Of a stretch of DNA of 46,451 nt, positions 25,464 to 32,798 are shown piece by piece; position 1 is the first letter of the stretch, and the number at the start of each line of letters is the position of its first letter. The translations under genes and the position numbers were made by a program. This stretch comes from Candidatus Gastranaerophilales bacterium. GTDB lineage: Bacteria > Cyanobacteriota > Vampirovibrionia > Gastranaerophilales > Gastranaerophilaceae. The notes under the pieces were generated by a model that had not been told where the DNA came from, did no database searches, and saw only the letters and a program-made list of their open reading frames with translations. Location: positions 1 through 46,451 of the forward strand of contig CALVAW010000012.1 of the NCBI GenBank assembly GCA_944325655.1, read 5' to 3'.

Positions 25464-26291
25464 ATGAAAAAATATTTTGTAATTTTAATAATAATTTTCT
25501 CGTTTTTTGCAATATTCTATGTATACAAAGAATTAAATTCTTTACATGTTATAGCAAAATTTCAAGAATTGAGACCATTTGAAAATAACATTCCCGTATA
25601 TTACAGAGGTATTGCAATTGGCAAAACAACAGGCAAGGAACATAGCAAAGACGGCTCACATACACTCATAAAAATGATTCTCTATAAAAAGAATCTGTTA
25701 TTTCCAAAAAACACTAAAGTATTTTTAAAAAAAGAGAAAAAAAATAATACAGAAAGAGATTTTTTAGAATTTATTTATCCTAAAAATCCATCTAATATAA
25801 TGATTTCAAATTATTCTATTTTGGATGGATTTGTAAGTAATGATATTGATACATTTTTAGCAGGACAAAATCCTGAAAGCATAGAAGCAATAAAAGAAAA
25901 TCTTTTAACAACCACAAAAAATCTTGCAATTGCAACCGAAAAACTTTCCGAGCTGCTGGATAATATTAATTCCGTGGTGACACTGGGTAAAGATAATGTT
26001 ATAAATACAACTAAAAATATTGAAAATATGACAGAAAAAATTGATAATTCTCTAAATCAAAATTCGCTCAATAATACAATTTCAAGTATGGAAGCAGCAA
26101 GTCAAAATATAAGCAGCATTATTGAAAGCACCAATGACAATTTAATGCCGACAATAAATTCAACAACAAGCAATGTTAATGGGATAAGTGAAAATATTAA
26201 TGCAATTACATGCGGCGTAAGAAAAACTTTAAGAAAAAGATGCGGAATGATTAGATTAATTTTTGGTCAAGTTATAGACGAATGTAATTAA
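25464..26291 (+). CDS. MCE (MlaD-like) domain protein
   Basis: A 275-residue protein with an N-terminal membrane helix (about residues 4-22) followed by one MCE domain (about 28-120, with IPVYYRGIAIGKTTG), then a long helical, coiled-coil C-terminal region rich in Asn, Ser and Thr (about 135-250). MCE proteins form hexameric rings or tunnels that move lipids across the envelope; TRP-like permease and ATPase partners (MlaE, MlaF) are not adjacent. No ribosome binding site is visible, and a TATTAT box lies 7 bases before the ATG, hinting at a leaderless transcript. A tRNA on the opposite strand follows. Confidence 0.8.
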   Translation: MKKYFVILIIIFSFFAIFYVYKELNSLHVIAKFQELRPFENNIPVYYRGIAIGKTTGKEHSKDGSHTLIKMILYKKNLLFPKNTKVFLKKEKKNNTERDFLEFIYPKNPSNIMISNYSILDGFVSNDIDTFLAGQNPESIEAIKENLLTTTKNLAIATEKLSELLDNINSVVTLGKDNVINTTKNIENMTEKIDNSLNQNSLNNTISSMEAASQNISSIIESTNDNLMPTINSTTSNVNGISENINAITCGVRKTLRKRCGMIRLIFGQVIDECN

Positions 26292-26319
26292 AATAATTTG
26301 CAATATAAAATTATATAAT

Positions 26320-26392
26320 CTGGGGCGGAAGGATTCGAACCTCCGAGATGCCTGGACCAAAACCAGGTGCCTTACCACTTGGCGACGCCCCA
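26320..26392 (-). tRNA. tRNA-Gln (anticodon TTG)
   Basis: On the minus strand 73 bases fold as a cloverleaf starting TGGGGCG and ending CGCCCCA plus discriminator G, with a U-A first pair, as is usual for tRNA-Gln. The anticodon arm is CCTGG-TTTTGGT-CCAGG, giving TTG. The T-arm holds GGTTCGAATCC. CCA is not encoded. A near-consensus promoter lies just upstream. Confidence 0.95.
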
Positions 26393-26405
26393 TCAGGCAA
26401 CTATT

Positions 26406-26433
26406 ATGATATTATATAAATAATATTTGTCAA
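26406..26433 (-). promoter_or_regulatory. Promoter of tRNA-Gln
   Basis: On the minus strand TTGACA (26428-26433) is separated by 16 bases from TATCAT (26406-26411), a near-perfect sigma-70-type pair. The mature tRNA begins 13 bases after the -10 box, leaving a leader of about 6 bases to be trimmed. Confidence 0.8.
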
Positions 26434-26448
26434 GAATAATAATACATT

Positions 26449-27291
26449 CTAACGATAATTTTTAGTTACATCAATAATAGCGCATATTAATTCTTGAATA
26501 AAATCTTCAATATATTCTTGACTCGTCATTCCGTTTATAACGACATCTGCAATATCCATAGTGGGTCTTATATGTCTGAAAGCTGTTTGATTTACATCAT
26601 GAAACTGCATTTGTGCCGCTAAACCTGTTTTTCCTCTGCTTGTGGCTCTGGCAAACCATCTGTCTTTTATTATTTCAAACGGTGTATAAACATATATTTT
26701 AACATCAATAATGTCACGCAAGCTTTCATGTAAAACATATAAACCTTCATTTAAAAGAAGTTTTGCAGGTTTCTTTAATACAGTATTCAATTTGCTTTCG
26801 CAAGTTACAAAATTGTAAAGCGGAGAATATATTTCCTCACCATTTTTTAATTTGATTAGATGCTCTTTCATTAATGCCAAATCAATTGCATCCGGTGTAT
26901 CAAAACTAAATCCTGTTTCAAATAATTTTTCATAGCTGCCTGCATCAGTAAGTTCTTTTGAAGCATCTTTATAGTAGTCATCGCAACAAATAACCGTATA
27001 TACATTATTTGTGTCTGATTTTACGCAAGCTTTTGCGGCATTTTTTACCAAAGTTGTTTTACCGGAAGCACTTTCACCTGCTATTGCCATTAAAAAAGTT
27101 GAATCTTTTTCAACAATTGCTTTTCTTGCAATATTAAAGATAAAACCTTCATTAATTCTCAAAATTAAAGGCTGTTTTTGTTTTCGGTCTCTTGCTATAA
27201 CGCCTCTGATATTTTCTAAAATTTCAGACACCATTTGCATTGATGCTAATTTTTTAGCTTGTTCTATTTCGCTTTTACTAAGTTGACTCAT
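26449..27291 (-). CDS. Uridine kinase / phosphoribulokinase-like P-loop kinase
   Basis: A 280-residue protein with a Walker A motif G72-ESASGKTT80 in AIAGESASGKTTLV, then CCDDYYKDASKEL, the DDYY element typical of uridine kinase and phosphoribulokinase, and a later RDIIDVKIYVYTPFE with RWFARATSRGKTG, the Arg-rich lid. The first 60 residues form a helical extension not usual for uridine kinase. The likely substrate is a small alcohol group such as a nucleoside, pantothenate or sugar. It is the last gene before tRNA-Gln on the minus strand. A weak ribosome binding site precedes the ATG. Confidence 0.8.
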   Translation of the reverse strand: MSQLSKSEIEQAKKLASMQMVSEILENIRGVIARDRKQKQPLILRINEGFIFNIARKAIVEKDSTFLMAIAGESASGKTTLVKNAAKACVKSDTNNVYTVICCDDYYKDASKELTDAGSYEKLFETGFSFDTPDAIDLALMKEHLIKLKNGEEIYSPLYNFVTCESKLNTVLKKPAKLLLNEGLYVLHESLRDIIDVKIYVYTPFEIIKDRWFARATSRGKTGLAAQMQFHDVNQTAFRHIRPTMDIADVVINGMTSQEYIEDFIQELICAIIDVTKNYR

Positions 27292-27330
27292 AATATAATT
27301 TTAACCTGTTTATTAATTGTATTAAAGTTT

Positions 27331-27582
27331 TTATTCTTCATCTATAACGAAATTTTCGTCACTTGTACCTTCATTTTCAAGCAGTTTGTATGTTACATAA
27401 GCACCTGTTGCCAATGCCTTTGGGTCAAGCCCGGTTTTTTGGGATAATTCGATAATGGCAGTATTGAGCTCAGGATTTTCATCCTTAATATAATGAATCA
27501 TCTCCTTGCGCCAAGCAGAAATATCAACAAGAACTTCATCAATAACTTTTTCAACATTTTCAACTGAAATGAGTGGTTGCAT
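27331..27582 (-). CDS. Small acidic protein with a leaderless start, unknown
   Basis: An 83-residue helical, acidic protein (MQPLISVENVEKVIDEVL... ending ENFVIDEE) without a family I recognise. The central LSQKTGLDPKALATGAYVTYKLL looks like a small helical, perhaps DNA- or protein-binding, bundle. I chose the ATG at 27582 and not the GTG at 27612 because the latter lies within the -35 box (TTGACG) of a near-consensus promoter. The -10 TATAAT ends 6 bases before this ATG, so the transcript should start on or very near the A of the start codon, with no room for a ribosome binding site. Confidence 0.75.
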   Translation of the reverse strand: MQPLISVENVEKVIDEVLVDISAWRKEMIHYIKDENPELNTAIIELSQKTGLDPKALATGAYVTYKLLENEGTSDENFVIDEE

Positions 27583-27588
27583 AAAGTA

Positions 27589-27617
27589 ATTATATTGTAA
27601 GTTTGCAACCACGTCAA
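27589..27617 (-). promoter_or_regulatory. Near-consensus promoter giving a leaderless mRNA
   Basis: Minus-strand TTGACG (27612-27617), a 17-base spacer and TATAAT (27589-27594). The ATG of the small acidic protein begins 7 bases after the last base of the -10 box, which is where transcription normally starts. Confidence 0.8.
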
Positions 27618-27638
27618 TTTTATTTTTTATTCTTAATA

Positions 27639-28916
27639 TTAATCCGAAAAATGTTTTCTAAATAATTTCATGGAGCAATATGAGCCGCACATAGTACAAG
27701 GTTTACCTTCTTTTGCCAAGCTTACTCCGTCAAACGCACTTTTATCCAGTGAATTTTTAATTTGTTCTTTCCAATTAAGCTCTACTCTTGCTTTTGACAT
27801 TTCATAATTGCGTTTGATTGCTTCTGAATTACCTCTTGCAAGGTCGGCGCAATGCGCAGCGATTTTTGCTGCTATTATACCTTCTTTTACTTGTGCTGAA
27901 TTAGGTAGACCTATATGTTCAGCAGGAGTTACATAACATAAGAAATCGGCGCCATGGTATGCAGCGAGCGTTCCACCGATTGCAGAAGTTATATGATCGT
28001 ATCCGGGCGCACAATCACATGCAAGCGGTCCAAGAACATATAAAGGGGCATAATCTGTCAATTCTTTTATGGTTTGTATCATTGAAGGAATTTTATTTAA
28101 AGGAACGTGTCCCGGGCCTTCTACCATAGTTTGAACACCTGCTTTTCTTGCACGTTTTACTAATTCTCCAAGAACAATGGTTTCAGCCACTTGAGCTCTG
28201 TCTCCTGCATCTGCAGTACATCCCGGTCTTAAACCATCACCTAAGGATAAAGTAACATCGTAAGTTTTGACTAAATCTAAAAGCTCATCATAAAATTCAT
28301 AAAGAGGATTTTCTTTTCCCGTTGCTTTAATCCAGCAAGCAAGCATAGCGCCGCCTCTTGAGACTATACCTGTAAGACGCTTTTGTTTTTCTAATTGATC
28401 AATTACAAATTTCGTTACTCCGCAATGTACGGTAATAAAATCGACGCCATCGATACATTGTTTTTCTATATCTGAAAATAATTTGTCTTTGCTTAATTTA
28501 GCAATGCTTTTATGTTCATCAAGAGCTTCTTTACCTGCCTGATACATTGGAACCGTTCCTACGGGAAGTTTTGTAGAACTTAAAATTGCCTGTCTGGTTT
28601 CATCAACATAGTTTCCTGTTGATAAATCCATTAGAACATCCGCCCCTGCTTGTTCAATTACTCTGACTTTATCTAATTCCTGATCGATTGATGATTTTTC
28701 ATTTGACGTACCGATATTAGCATTAATTTTTACTTTTAAGCCTTCACCGACAGCAACAGGTATCGAATCTGTTCTTTGATTATTTTTTAATATAACAATT
28801 CTGCCTTGTGCAACTTTTTCTCTTATATATTCAACATCAAGATTTTCTATTCTTGCAACTTGATACATTTCATCCGTAACAGCTCCTGATTGAGCTTCCA
28901 ATATTTGAGTTGTCAT
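27639..28916 (-). CDS. thiC: Phosphomethylpyrimidine synthase ThiC
   Basis: A 425-residue radical-SAM enzyme of thiamine synthesis that converts aminoimidazole ribotide to HMP-phosphate. It is the short form, without the N-terminal extension of the E. coli enzyme. The [4Fe-4S] cysteines lie near the C-terminus in CTMCGSYCSMK (C-x2-C-x3-C). Active-site blocks TVHCGVT, SRGGAMLACW, SLGDGLRPGC, EGPGHVPLNKIP and LGPLACDCAPGYDHITSAIGG are all intact. The TAGGAG site and an 8-base gap place it directly behind the class II aldolase. No TPP riboswitch was found upstream of either gene. Confidence 0.98.
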   Translation of the reverse strand: MTTQILEAQSGAVTDEMYQVARIENLDVEYIREKVAQGRIVILKNNQRTDSIPVAVGEGLKVKINANIGTSNEKSSIDQELDKVRVIEQAGADVLMDLSTGNYVDETRQAILSSTKLPVGTVPMYQAGKEALDEHKSIAKLSKDKLFSDIEKQCIDGVDFITVHCGVTKFVIDQLEKQKRLTGIVSRGGAMLACWIKATGKENPLYEFYDELLDLVKTYDVTLSLGDGLRPGCTADAGDRAQVAETIVLGELVKRARKAGVQTMVEGPGHVPLNKIPSMIQTIKELTDYAPLYVLGPLACDCAPGYDHITSAIGGTLAAYHGADFLCYVTPAEHIGLPNSAQVKEGIIAAKIAAHCADLARGNSEAIKRNYEMSKARVELNWKEQIKNSLDKSAFDGVSLAKEGKPCTMCGSYCSMKLFRKHFSD

Positions 28917-28924
28917 TTTTTCTC

Positions 28925-29560
28925 CTATTTATTTTTATAAAGTTGATTTATTTCCGCAATATCTTTTTTTGATAATGTTTTAATACCACCTAAGACTTCC
29001 GCTCCAAAATATGTTTCTGCATAACTTCTTAAAAGTTCAAGTTGATAAAAAGCGTTTTGCAGAGAATCTGCGCCAATAACTACCCCATGATTTTTTAAGA
29101 GGAGCGCAGAATATTTATCAAAATATTCTCCGACATAAGTTGCTAATTCAATACTTGAAGGACAATAATAAGGCATAATCGGAACATATCCGAATACAAG
29201 CGAAAAATCCGGAAGTATAGGTTTATCCATGGGCTTGCCTGCAACGGCAAACGCAGTAATCAAGGGACAATGACAGTGAATTACAGCATTGATATCATCT
29301 CTTCTTGTATATATTTCAGAATGCATGATTTTTTCACTGGAAGGTTTTTTATTTCCGCCTATAAGATTACCGTTGTAATCCATTAAAACAATATCATTCT
29401 CATCCATATCATTCAAACAAACACCGCTTGCTGAAATCAATATACCTTCTTTTGTTTTAACAGAAACATTACCGCTGGTAGAAGGTGACATACCTTTTTG
29501 ATAGAGCCTTTTTGACCAATATAAAATCTCCTCTTTTGTACCTTGTTGTGAAAATTCCAT
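28925..29560 (-). CDS. Class II aldolase/adducin family protein (fuculose-phosphate-aldolase-like)
   Basis: A 211-residue Zn-dependent aldolase or related lyase. The metal ligands H95-x-H97 (IHCHCPL) and a third His in LLKNHGVV are present, with the catalytic Glu at 76 in PSSEKIMHSEIY. Relatives are L-fuculose-1-phosphate aldolase, L-ribulose-5-phosphate epimerase and methylthioribulose-phosphate dehydratase; the protein is closest in pattern to FucA. It is the first gene of a two-gene unit with thiC. Recently described pathways use this family to recycle 5-deoxyribose products of radical-SAM enzymes, which would make sense next to ThiC, but that is inference. Confidence 0.85.
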   Translation of the reverse strand: MEFSQQGTKEEILYWSKRLYQKGMSPSTSGNVSVKTKEGILISASGVCLNDMDENDIVLMDYNGNLIGGNKKPSSEKIMHSEIYTRRDDINAVIHCHCPLITAFAVAGKPMDKPILPDFSLVFGYVPIMPYYCPSSIELATYVGEYFDKYSALLLKNHGVVIGADSLQNAFYQLELLRSYAETYFGAEVLGGIKTLSKKDIAEINQLYKNK

Positions 29561-29648
29561 AAATACTCCATAAATTTTACAAAAATATTGTACTAAAAAA
29601 ATATTTATGTTTAAATAGTTACAGCAATATTTAACAATATTGACTCTT

Positions 29649-29675
29649 ATGAAAAGGATGGTTCAAAACCATTAA
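29649..29675 (+). CDS. Possible 8-codon upstream ORF overlapping the ispH start
   Basis: ATG at 29649 (with a second in-frame ATG at 29658) reads eight residues, ending in TAA at 29673-29675. The stop overlaps the ATT at 29671 where ispH must begin. It may be a leader whose termination couples to ispH, or it is the true ispH N-terminus cut off by one extra base: removing one C from the CC at 29669-29670 fuses MVQN to the IKKNIKLA of IspH. Confidence 0.35.
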   Translation: MKRMVQNH

Positions 29676-30546
29676 GAAGAATATCAAACTGGCTAAAAAT
29701 GCGGGTTTTTGCTATGGCGTTAAAAGAGCTGTAGACACCACAATTAAATTAAAACGTGAAAATCCGAATAAAAAAGTATCGGTTTTAGGTGAGCTAATTC
29801 ATAATTCGCATGTTATCTCCGAGCTTGAAGGTTTGGGTATAAAAACAATTAATATTTTACCCGAAAAAGGTGAGGGGATTTGCATAATAAGAAGTCACGG
29901 CGAGAGTGATGATGTTTTTAAACAAGTTCAAAAAAAAGGATTTGAGCTTGTTGATTTAACGTGTTTTGATGTAAAAAAAGTACAAAACAAAGCTATAGAA
30001 CTTGTGCAAGATGGCTATTTTGTTATTATTTTGGGAAAAAAAGAACATCCTGAAGTTAAAGCTATTTGTGCAAATGCACAAATGCACGCAAAAAATGCAA
30101 GCGATGTATATGTTGCTCAAAGCGTAGAAGCTCTAAAAGCCATTGAAGACATTATTAAATCCGTTAAAAAGGTGGGGATTGTTCTTCAAACAACACAAAC
30201 AAAAGAATATCTTTTTGAAGTAATAAATTATTTATCTTCAATTTGTAAAATTTTAAAAGTAGAAAATACAATTTGTCCTTCTACTTCGCTAAGACAAAAT
30301 GAAGCAAAAAAATTAGCTCAAGAATCTGAATTAATGGTGGTGGTAGGTTCTAAAAAAAGCGCCAATACAACACATTTAGCGGAAATTTTAAAAAAAATTA
30401 CAAAAACAATACATATAGAACATCAAGATGAATTAGAAAATTATAAAAAAGAAATAAATTCAGTACAAAATATTGGTGTAACCGCAGGAGCAAGCACGCC
30501 TGATACAATTATCAATGAAGTTATAAATAAACTTAATACAATATAG
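29671..30546 (+). CDS. ispH: 4-Hydroxy-3-methylbut-2-enyl diphosphate reductase IspH, with an ATT start
   Basis: The terminal enzyme of the MEP isoprenoid pathway, which reduces HMBPP to IPP and DMAPP on a [4Fe-4S] cluster. Counting from 29671 it has 291 residues. The three cluster cysteines are C14 (AGFCYGVKRAV), C98 (DLTCFDVKK) and C202 (TICPSTSLRQ); the SHG and HPEV motifs are present. The conserved N-terminus requires the reading frame to run through 29671-29832, where there is no ATG, GTG or TTG before the Cys14 block. The only plausible start is ATT at 29671, with AAGGATGGT ending 8 bases upstream. A 1-base indel that hides an ATG at 29658 is the alternative. The S1 gene follows after 12 bases. 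Confidence 0.85.
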   Translation: MKKNIKLAKNAGFCYGVKRAVDTTIKLKRENPNKKVSVLGELIHNSHVISELEGLGIKTINILPEKGEGICIIRSHGESDDVFKQVQKKGFELVDLTCFDVKKVQNKAIELVQDGYFVIILGKKEHPEVKAICANAQMHAKNASDVYVAQSVEALKAIEDIIKSVKKVGIVLQTTQTKEYLFEVINYLSSICKILKVENTICPSTSLRQNEAKKLAQESELMVVVGSKKSANTTHLAEILKKITKTIHIEHQDELENYKKEINSVQNIGVTAGASTPDTIINEVINKLNTI

Positions 30547-30558
30547 AAAGGATAAAAA

Positions 30559-31626
30559 ATGACAAAAGAAACTATGTCAAATCAAGAATTTGAGCAGTTA
30601 CTAGCAAATTCTTACACTTACAAAATTAATGTTGCCGACGTTGTAAAAGGCGTTGTGGTAAAAAAAGAAAAAGACGGCTTTTTGGTAGATATAGGTGCTA
30701 AAACCGAAGCTTTCTTACCTAATCGCGAAATTTCAAATTTTGCTGACAAAAATGTAGATGATATAGTAAAACTTTGGGATGAAAAAGAATTCTACATTAT
30801 TAAAGATGAAGAAGATGACGAAGTTGCAGTATTATCATTAAAAAAAGTTTCTTGTGCTCAAGCTTGGCAAAAATTGTCAGAGCTTAAAGCAGCTAATGAA
30901 AATGTTATGGCAAAAGTTGTTTCATCTGTTAAAGGCGGCTTGATTGCTGAAATTGAAGGATTAAGAGGTTTTATTCCTTCCAGTCAATTAAGAACGGGGG
31001 CTCCTTCTGAAATGCAAGTAGGTCAAGAAATTGAAGTAAAAATTCTTGAAGCTGATCCTAAGAAGAATAAACTTATACTTTCGCAAAGACAAGTATATAG
31101 TCAACAAAGAGAAATGGTTGCAGATGAAATAATATCTCGTCTGGCAGTTGATCAAGTTGTTGAAGGTGAAGTTGTAAGAATAGCTGATTTCGGTGCTTTT
31201 GTTGATATTGAAGGCATAGACGGTTTATTACCAATTTCTGAAATTTCTTGGGAAAGAATTAAACACCCAAGCGATGTTATCCAATTAGGACAAAAAATCG
31301 AAGTTAAAATCATAAAAATCGACGAAGATTTAAAACGTATTTCTCTTTCATTAAAAAGAATGGGCGCAAATCCTTGGGAAGAAATTGTCGATAAGTTTAA
31401 AGAAGGAGATGTGATTAAAGGTACCATAAATAAAATAACTTCATTTGGTGCATTTATCAATATTTATCCGGGAGTTGAAGCTCTTCTTCCTTCATCTGAA
31501 ATTGGAGACGGACAAGTTAACATTAATTCAATGTTCAATCTTGGAGATGAAATTGAAGTATTAATTAAAAAATTCACTCCGCAAGAGCATAGAATCGGAC
31601 TTTCGATGAAAGATATCCAAAAATAA
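30559..31626 (+). CDS. rpsA: Ribosomal protein S1-like, four S1 domains
   Basis: A 355-residue protein with four OB-fold S1 repeats at about residues 20-95, 105-175, 195-265 and 280-352. The last two are the most canonical, each with FGAF, then GLLPISEIS or ALLPSSEIG, and LSLKRM or LSMKDI. S1 binds mRNA at the ribosome; E. coli S1 has six repeats, while four are common in cyanobacteria and Gram-positives. Its place after ispH is typical: in some lineages the two are fused. AAAGGA precedes the ATG, and a strong terminator follows. Confidence 0.92.
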   Translation: MTKETMSNQEFEQLLANSYTYKINVADVVKGVVVKKEKDGFLVDIGAKTEAFLPNREISNFADKNVDDIVKLWDEKEFYIIKDEEDDEVAVLSLKKVSCAQAWQKLSELKAANENVMAKVVSSVKGGLIAEIEGLRGFIPSSQLRTGAPSEMQVGQEIEVKILEADPKKNKLILSQRQVYSQQREMVADEIISRLAVDQVVEGEVVRIADFGAFVDIEGIDGLLPISEISWERIKHPSDVIQLGQKIEVKIIKIDEDLKRISLSLKRMGANPWEEIVDKFKEGDVIKGTINKITSFGAFINIYPGVEALLPSSEIGDGQVNINSMFNLGDEIEVLIKKFTPQEHRIGLSMKDIQK

Positions 31627-31633
31627 ACAGATT

Positions 31634-31661
31634 AAAAAAGCTCCCTTTTGGGAGCTTTTTT
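31634..31661 (+). terminator. Terminator after the S1 gene
   Basis: AAAAAAGCTCCC and GGGAGCTTTTTT form a perfect stem with loop TTTT, 8 bases past the S1 stop. The flanking A and T runs let it also serve the small convergent gene on the other strand. Confidence 0.9.
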
Positions 31662-31662
31662 A

Positions 31663-31860
31663 TTATCCTCTTTTTACAACATTAGTCAAAGGTTCACCAT
31701 AACTATCAAAATGACCCGTTGTTTCTTCTATGGTATATGAAATTGAAGAATCTTTTTCTTTCAAATCATTTGCGAATTTTACCGCATCATTTATATTTGA
31801 ATATTCTCCCATTAAATCAGGATTATAAGAACCTTGTTTTTTAACATAAACATTATACAT
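31663..31860 (-). CDS. Small conserved-looking protein, unknown
   Basis: A 65-residue polar protein with no recognised family. The pattern YNVYVKKQGSYN then DAVKFANDLKEKD, then SYTIEETTG suggests a beta-alpha-beta fold with a short helix, as in small stress or phage-like proteins. AAGGAGAAG lies just before the ATG, showing a real start. It is convergent with the S1 gene, sharing its terminator. Confidence 0.6.
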   Translation of the reverse strand: MYNVYVKKQGSYNPDLMGEYSNINDAVKFANDLKEKDSSISYTIEETTGHFDSYGEPLTNVVKRG

Positions 31861-31895
31861 AATCTTCTCCTTATATTTACTAAACTAATACTTAT

Positions 31896-32237
31896 TTATT
31901 CTACAACAACAAAAGCAATAGCTTTATCTTTTTCATGTGAGAGCGATAGGTAATAATTATACTTTTTAAATTCGGACGCAAGCATATTCACATAAGGAGC
32001 GCCGTTTGTTTTTTTTATTATTTCTATATCCAAAAAAGCAGGTTTTTTTTCGTTCAATGTTGATAGAGCTTTAATTACCGCTTCTTTTGCACAAAATCTT
32101 GCGCATAAATTTTCTTGATATTTTTTTTGACTTAAACAATATTCAAGTTCGTTTTTTGTAAAAATTTTTTCTAAAAACGCATTACTTTTATTTTCAAATC
32201 TGGAAATATCTTCTATATCAACGCCGACCGATTTCAT
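31896..32237 (-). CDS. acpS: Holo-[acyl-carrier-protein] synthase AcpS
   Basis: A 113-residue phosphopantetheinyl transferase that moves the 4'-phosphopantetheine of CoA onto acyl carrier protein. The Mg-binding Asp is in GVDIEDISRF near the start, and the second motif is FCAKEAVIKAL; LSLSHEKDKAIAFVV ends the fold. The length is typical (about 115-125). There is no ribosome binding site, and TAATAT lies 6 bases before the ATG, the same spacing as the leaderless genes at 27582 and 38414, though no good -35 box is seen. A terminator hairpin sits 25 bases upstream on the same strand. Confidence 0.95.
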   Translation of the reverse strand: MKSVGVDIEDISRFENKSNAFLEKIFTKNELEYCLSQKKYQENLCARFCAKEAVIKALSTLNEKKPAFLDIEIIKKTNGAPYVNMLASEFKKYNYYLSLSHEKDKAIAFVVVE

Positions 32238-32261
32238 ATATTCATATTAACACAAACTCAA

Positions 32262-32285
32262 AAAAAAGCCCTCATTTCTGAGGGT
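32262..32285 (-). terminator. Terminator directly upstream of acpS
   Basis: On the minus strand CCCTCA and TGAGGG form a 6-bp stem with a 4-base loop, followed by GCTTTTTTTT. The T-run on the plus strand is weaker. It marks the end of whatever is transcribed between the rpsR terminator and acpS. Confidence 0.8.
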
Positions 32286-32385
32286 TTTGAAAATCTTTTT
32301 GCTTGATTCTCGTGTAGAAAAGGTTAGTGTGTTAGTAGTGTGTTTTGTGTGTTAAAGCTTAATTGCTTGTAGGGGGGAGGTATTT

Positions 32386-32421
32386 ATGTCTTACATATAT
32401 ATAAAGTATATATCAAATTAA
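32386..32421 (+). CDS. Possible 11-codon ORF behind a very strong ribosome binding site
   Basis: AGGGGGGAGG (32371-32380) lies 5 bases before an ATG that reads MSYIYIKYISN and stops at 32419-32421. This is the best Shine-Dalgarno match in the window, but the peptide is tiny. It could be a leader peptide or a small membrane peptide, or the signal may belong to the antisense small RNA candidate on the minus strand. Confidence 0.3.
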   Translation: MSYIYIKYISN

Positions 32422-32471
32422 AAATTGCTTATTTTAAGATTATATTTACATTTCTTAATAAATAACATATA

Positions 32472-32497
32472 AAAAAACGGTCATAAGACCGTTTTTT
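32472..32497 (-). terminator. Terminator of the rpsF-ssb-rpsR operon
   Basis: AAAAAACGGTC and GACCGTTTTTT form an 11-bp stem with loop ATAA, about 20 bases beyond the rpsR stop. Confidence 0.88.
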
Positions 32498-32517
32498 CAA
32501 AAAATGTATCTTAAATA

Positions 32518-32751
32518 TTAATTTTCAAATACATAAGCCATCAATGATGCTTCTCTTGCTTTTTTCACAGCATTAGAGAGCATTCTTTGATGTTTTGCAC
32601 ATGTTCCTGTTATTCTTCTTGGAAGAATTTTACCGGATTCCGATAAAAATCTTTTTAATTTAGAAACATCTTTGTAATCTAAACAATCGATTTTATCATT
32701 ACAGAAAGCGCAATTTTTTTTCTTTTTAACATCTTTTAAATCTTTTGCCAT
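32518..32751 (-). CDS. rpsR: 30S ribosomal protein S18
   Basis: A 77-residue ribosomal protein that pairs with S6 on the platform of the small subunit. [27 protein letters not shown] is its signature region. The N-terminal CAFC, a third Cys in DKIDCLD and a fourth in TGTCAKHQ form the zinc-binding (C+) version. It is the last gene of the rpsF-ssb-rpsR operon, an order conserved across bacteria. Confidence 0.97.
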   Translation of the reverse strand: MAKDLKDVKKKKNCAFCNDKIDCLDYKDVSKLKRFLSESGKILPRRITGTCAKHQRMLSNAVKKAREASLMAYVFEN

Positions 32752-32798
32752 TTTAAATTATTTTCCTTTTCTAGTTTTTTATTCGACCAATGAATTCC

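Larger units (their letters stand above)
32262..32440 (-). ncRNA. Candidate small RNA between rpsR and acpS
   Basis: The 280-base gap 32238-32517 holds two minus-strand terminators: one closes the rpsF operon (32472-32497) and a second lies at 32262-32285, directly before acpS. Two consecutive terminators imply a transcript between them, with no annotated gene on that strand. The minus-strand RNA would have an A/C-rich, nearly G-free stretch (32312-32357, repeated ACACAC/CTAAC) and a CCTCCCCCC at 32372-32380, complementary to Shine-Dalgarno sequences. A TATAAT-like box at about 32438-32443 could be its -10. Exact ends are unknown. Confidence 0.4.

Noticed and set aside
27583-27612. Upstream GTG start (27612) for the small acidic protein
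   Set aside because: The GTG overlaps the -35 box of a near-consensus promoter, so it could not be on the mRNA made from it.
29561-29650. TPP riboswitch upstream of the aldolase-thiC operon
   Set aside because: No CTGAGA or ACCTGATC-like THI-box elements were found in the gap on the minus strand.
29833-30546. A 237-residue truncated IspH starting at the TTG at 29833
   Set aside because: It would lack the first cluster cysteine and the HNxxV region, while the upstream frame is open and encodes both; the gene must begin further upstream.
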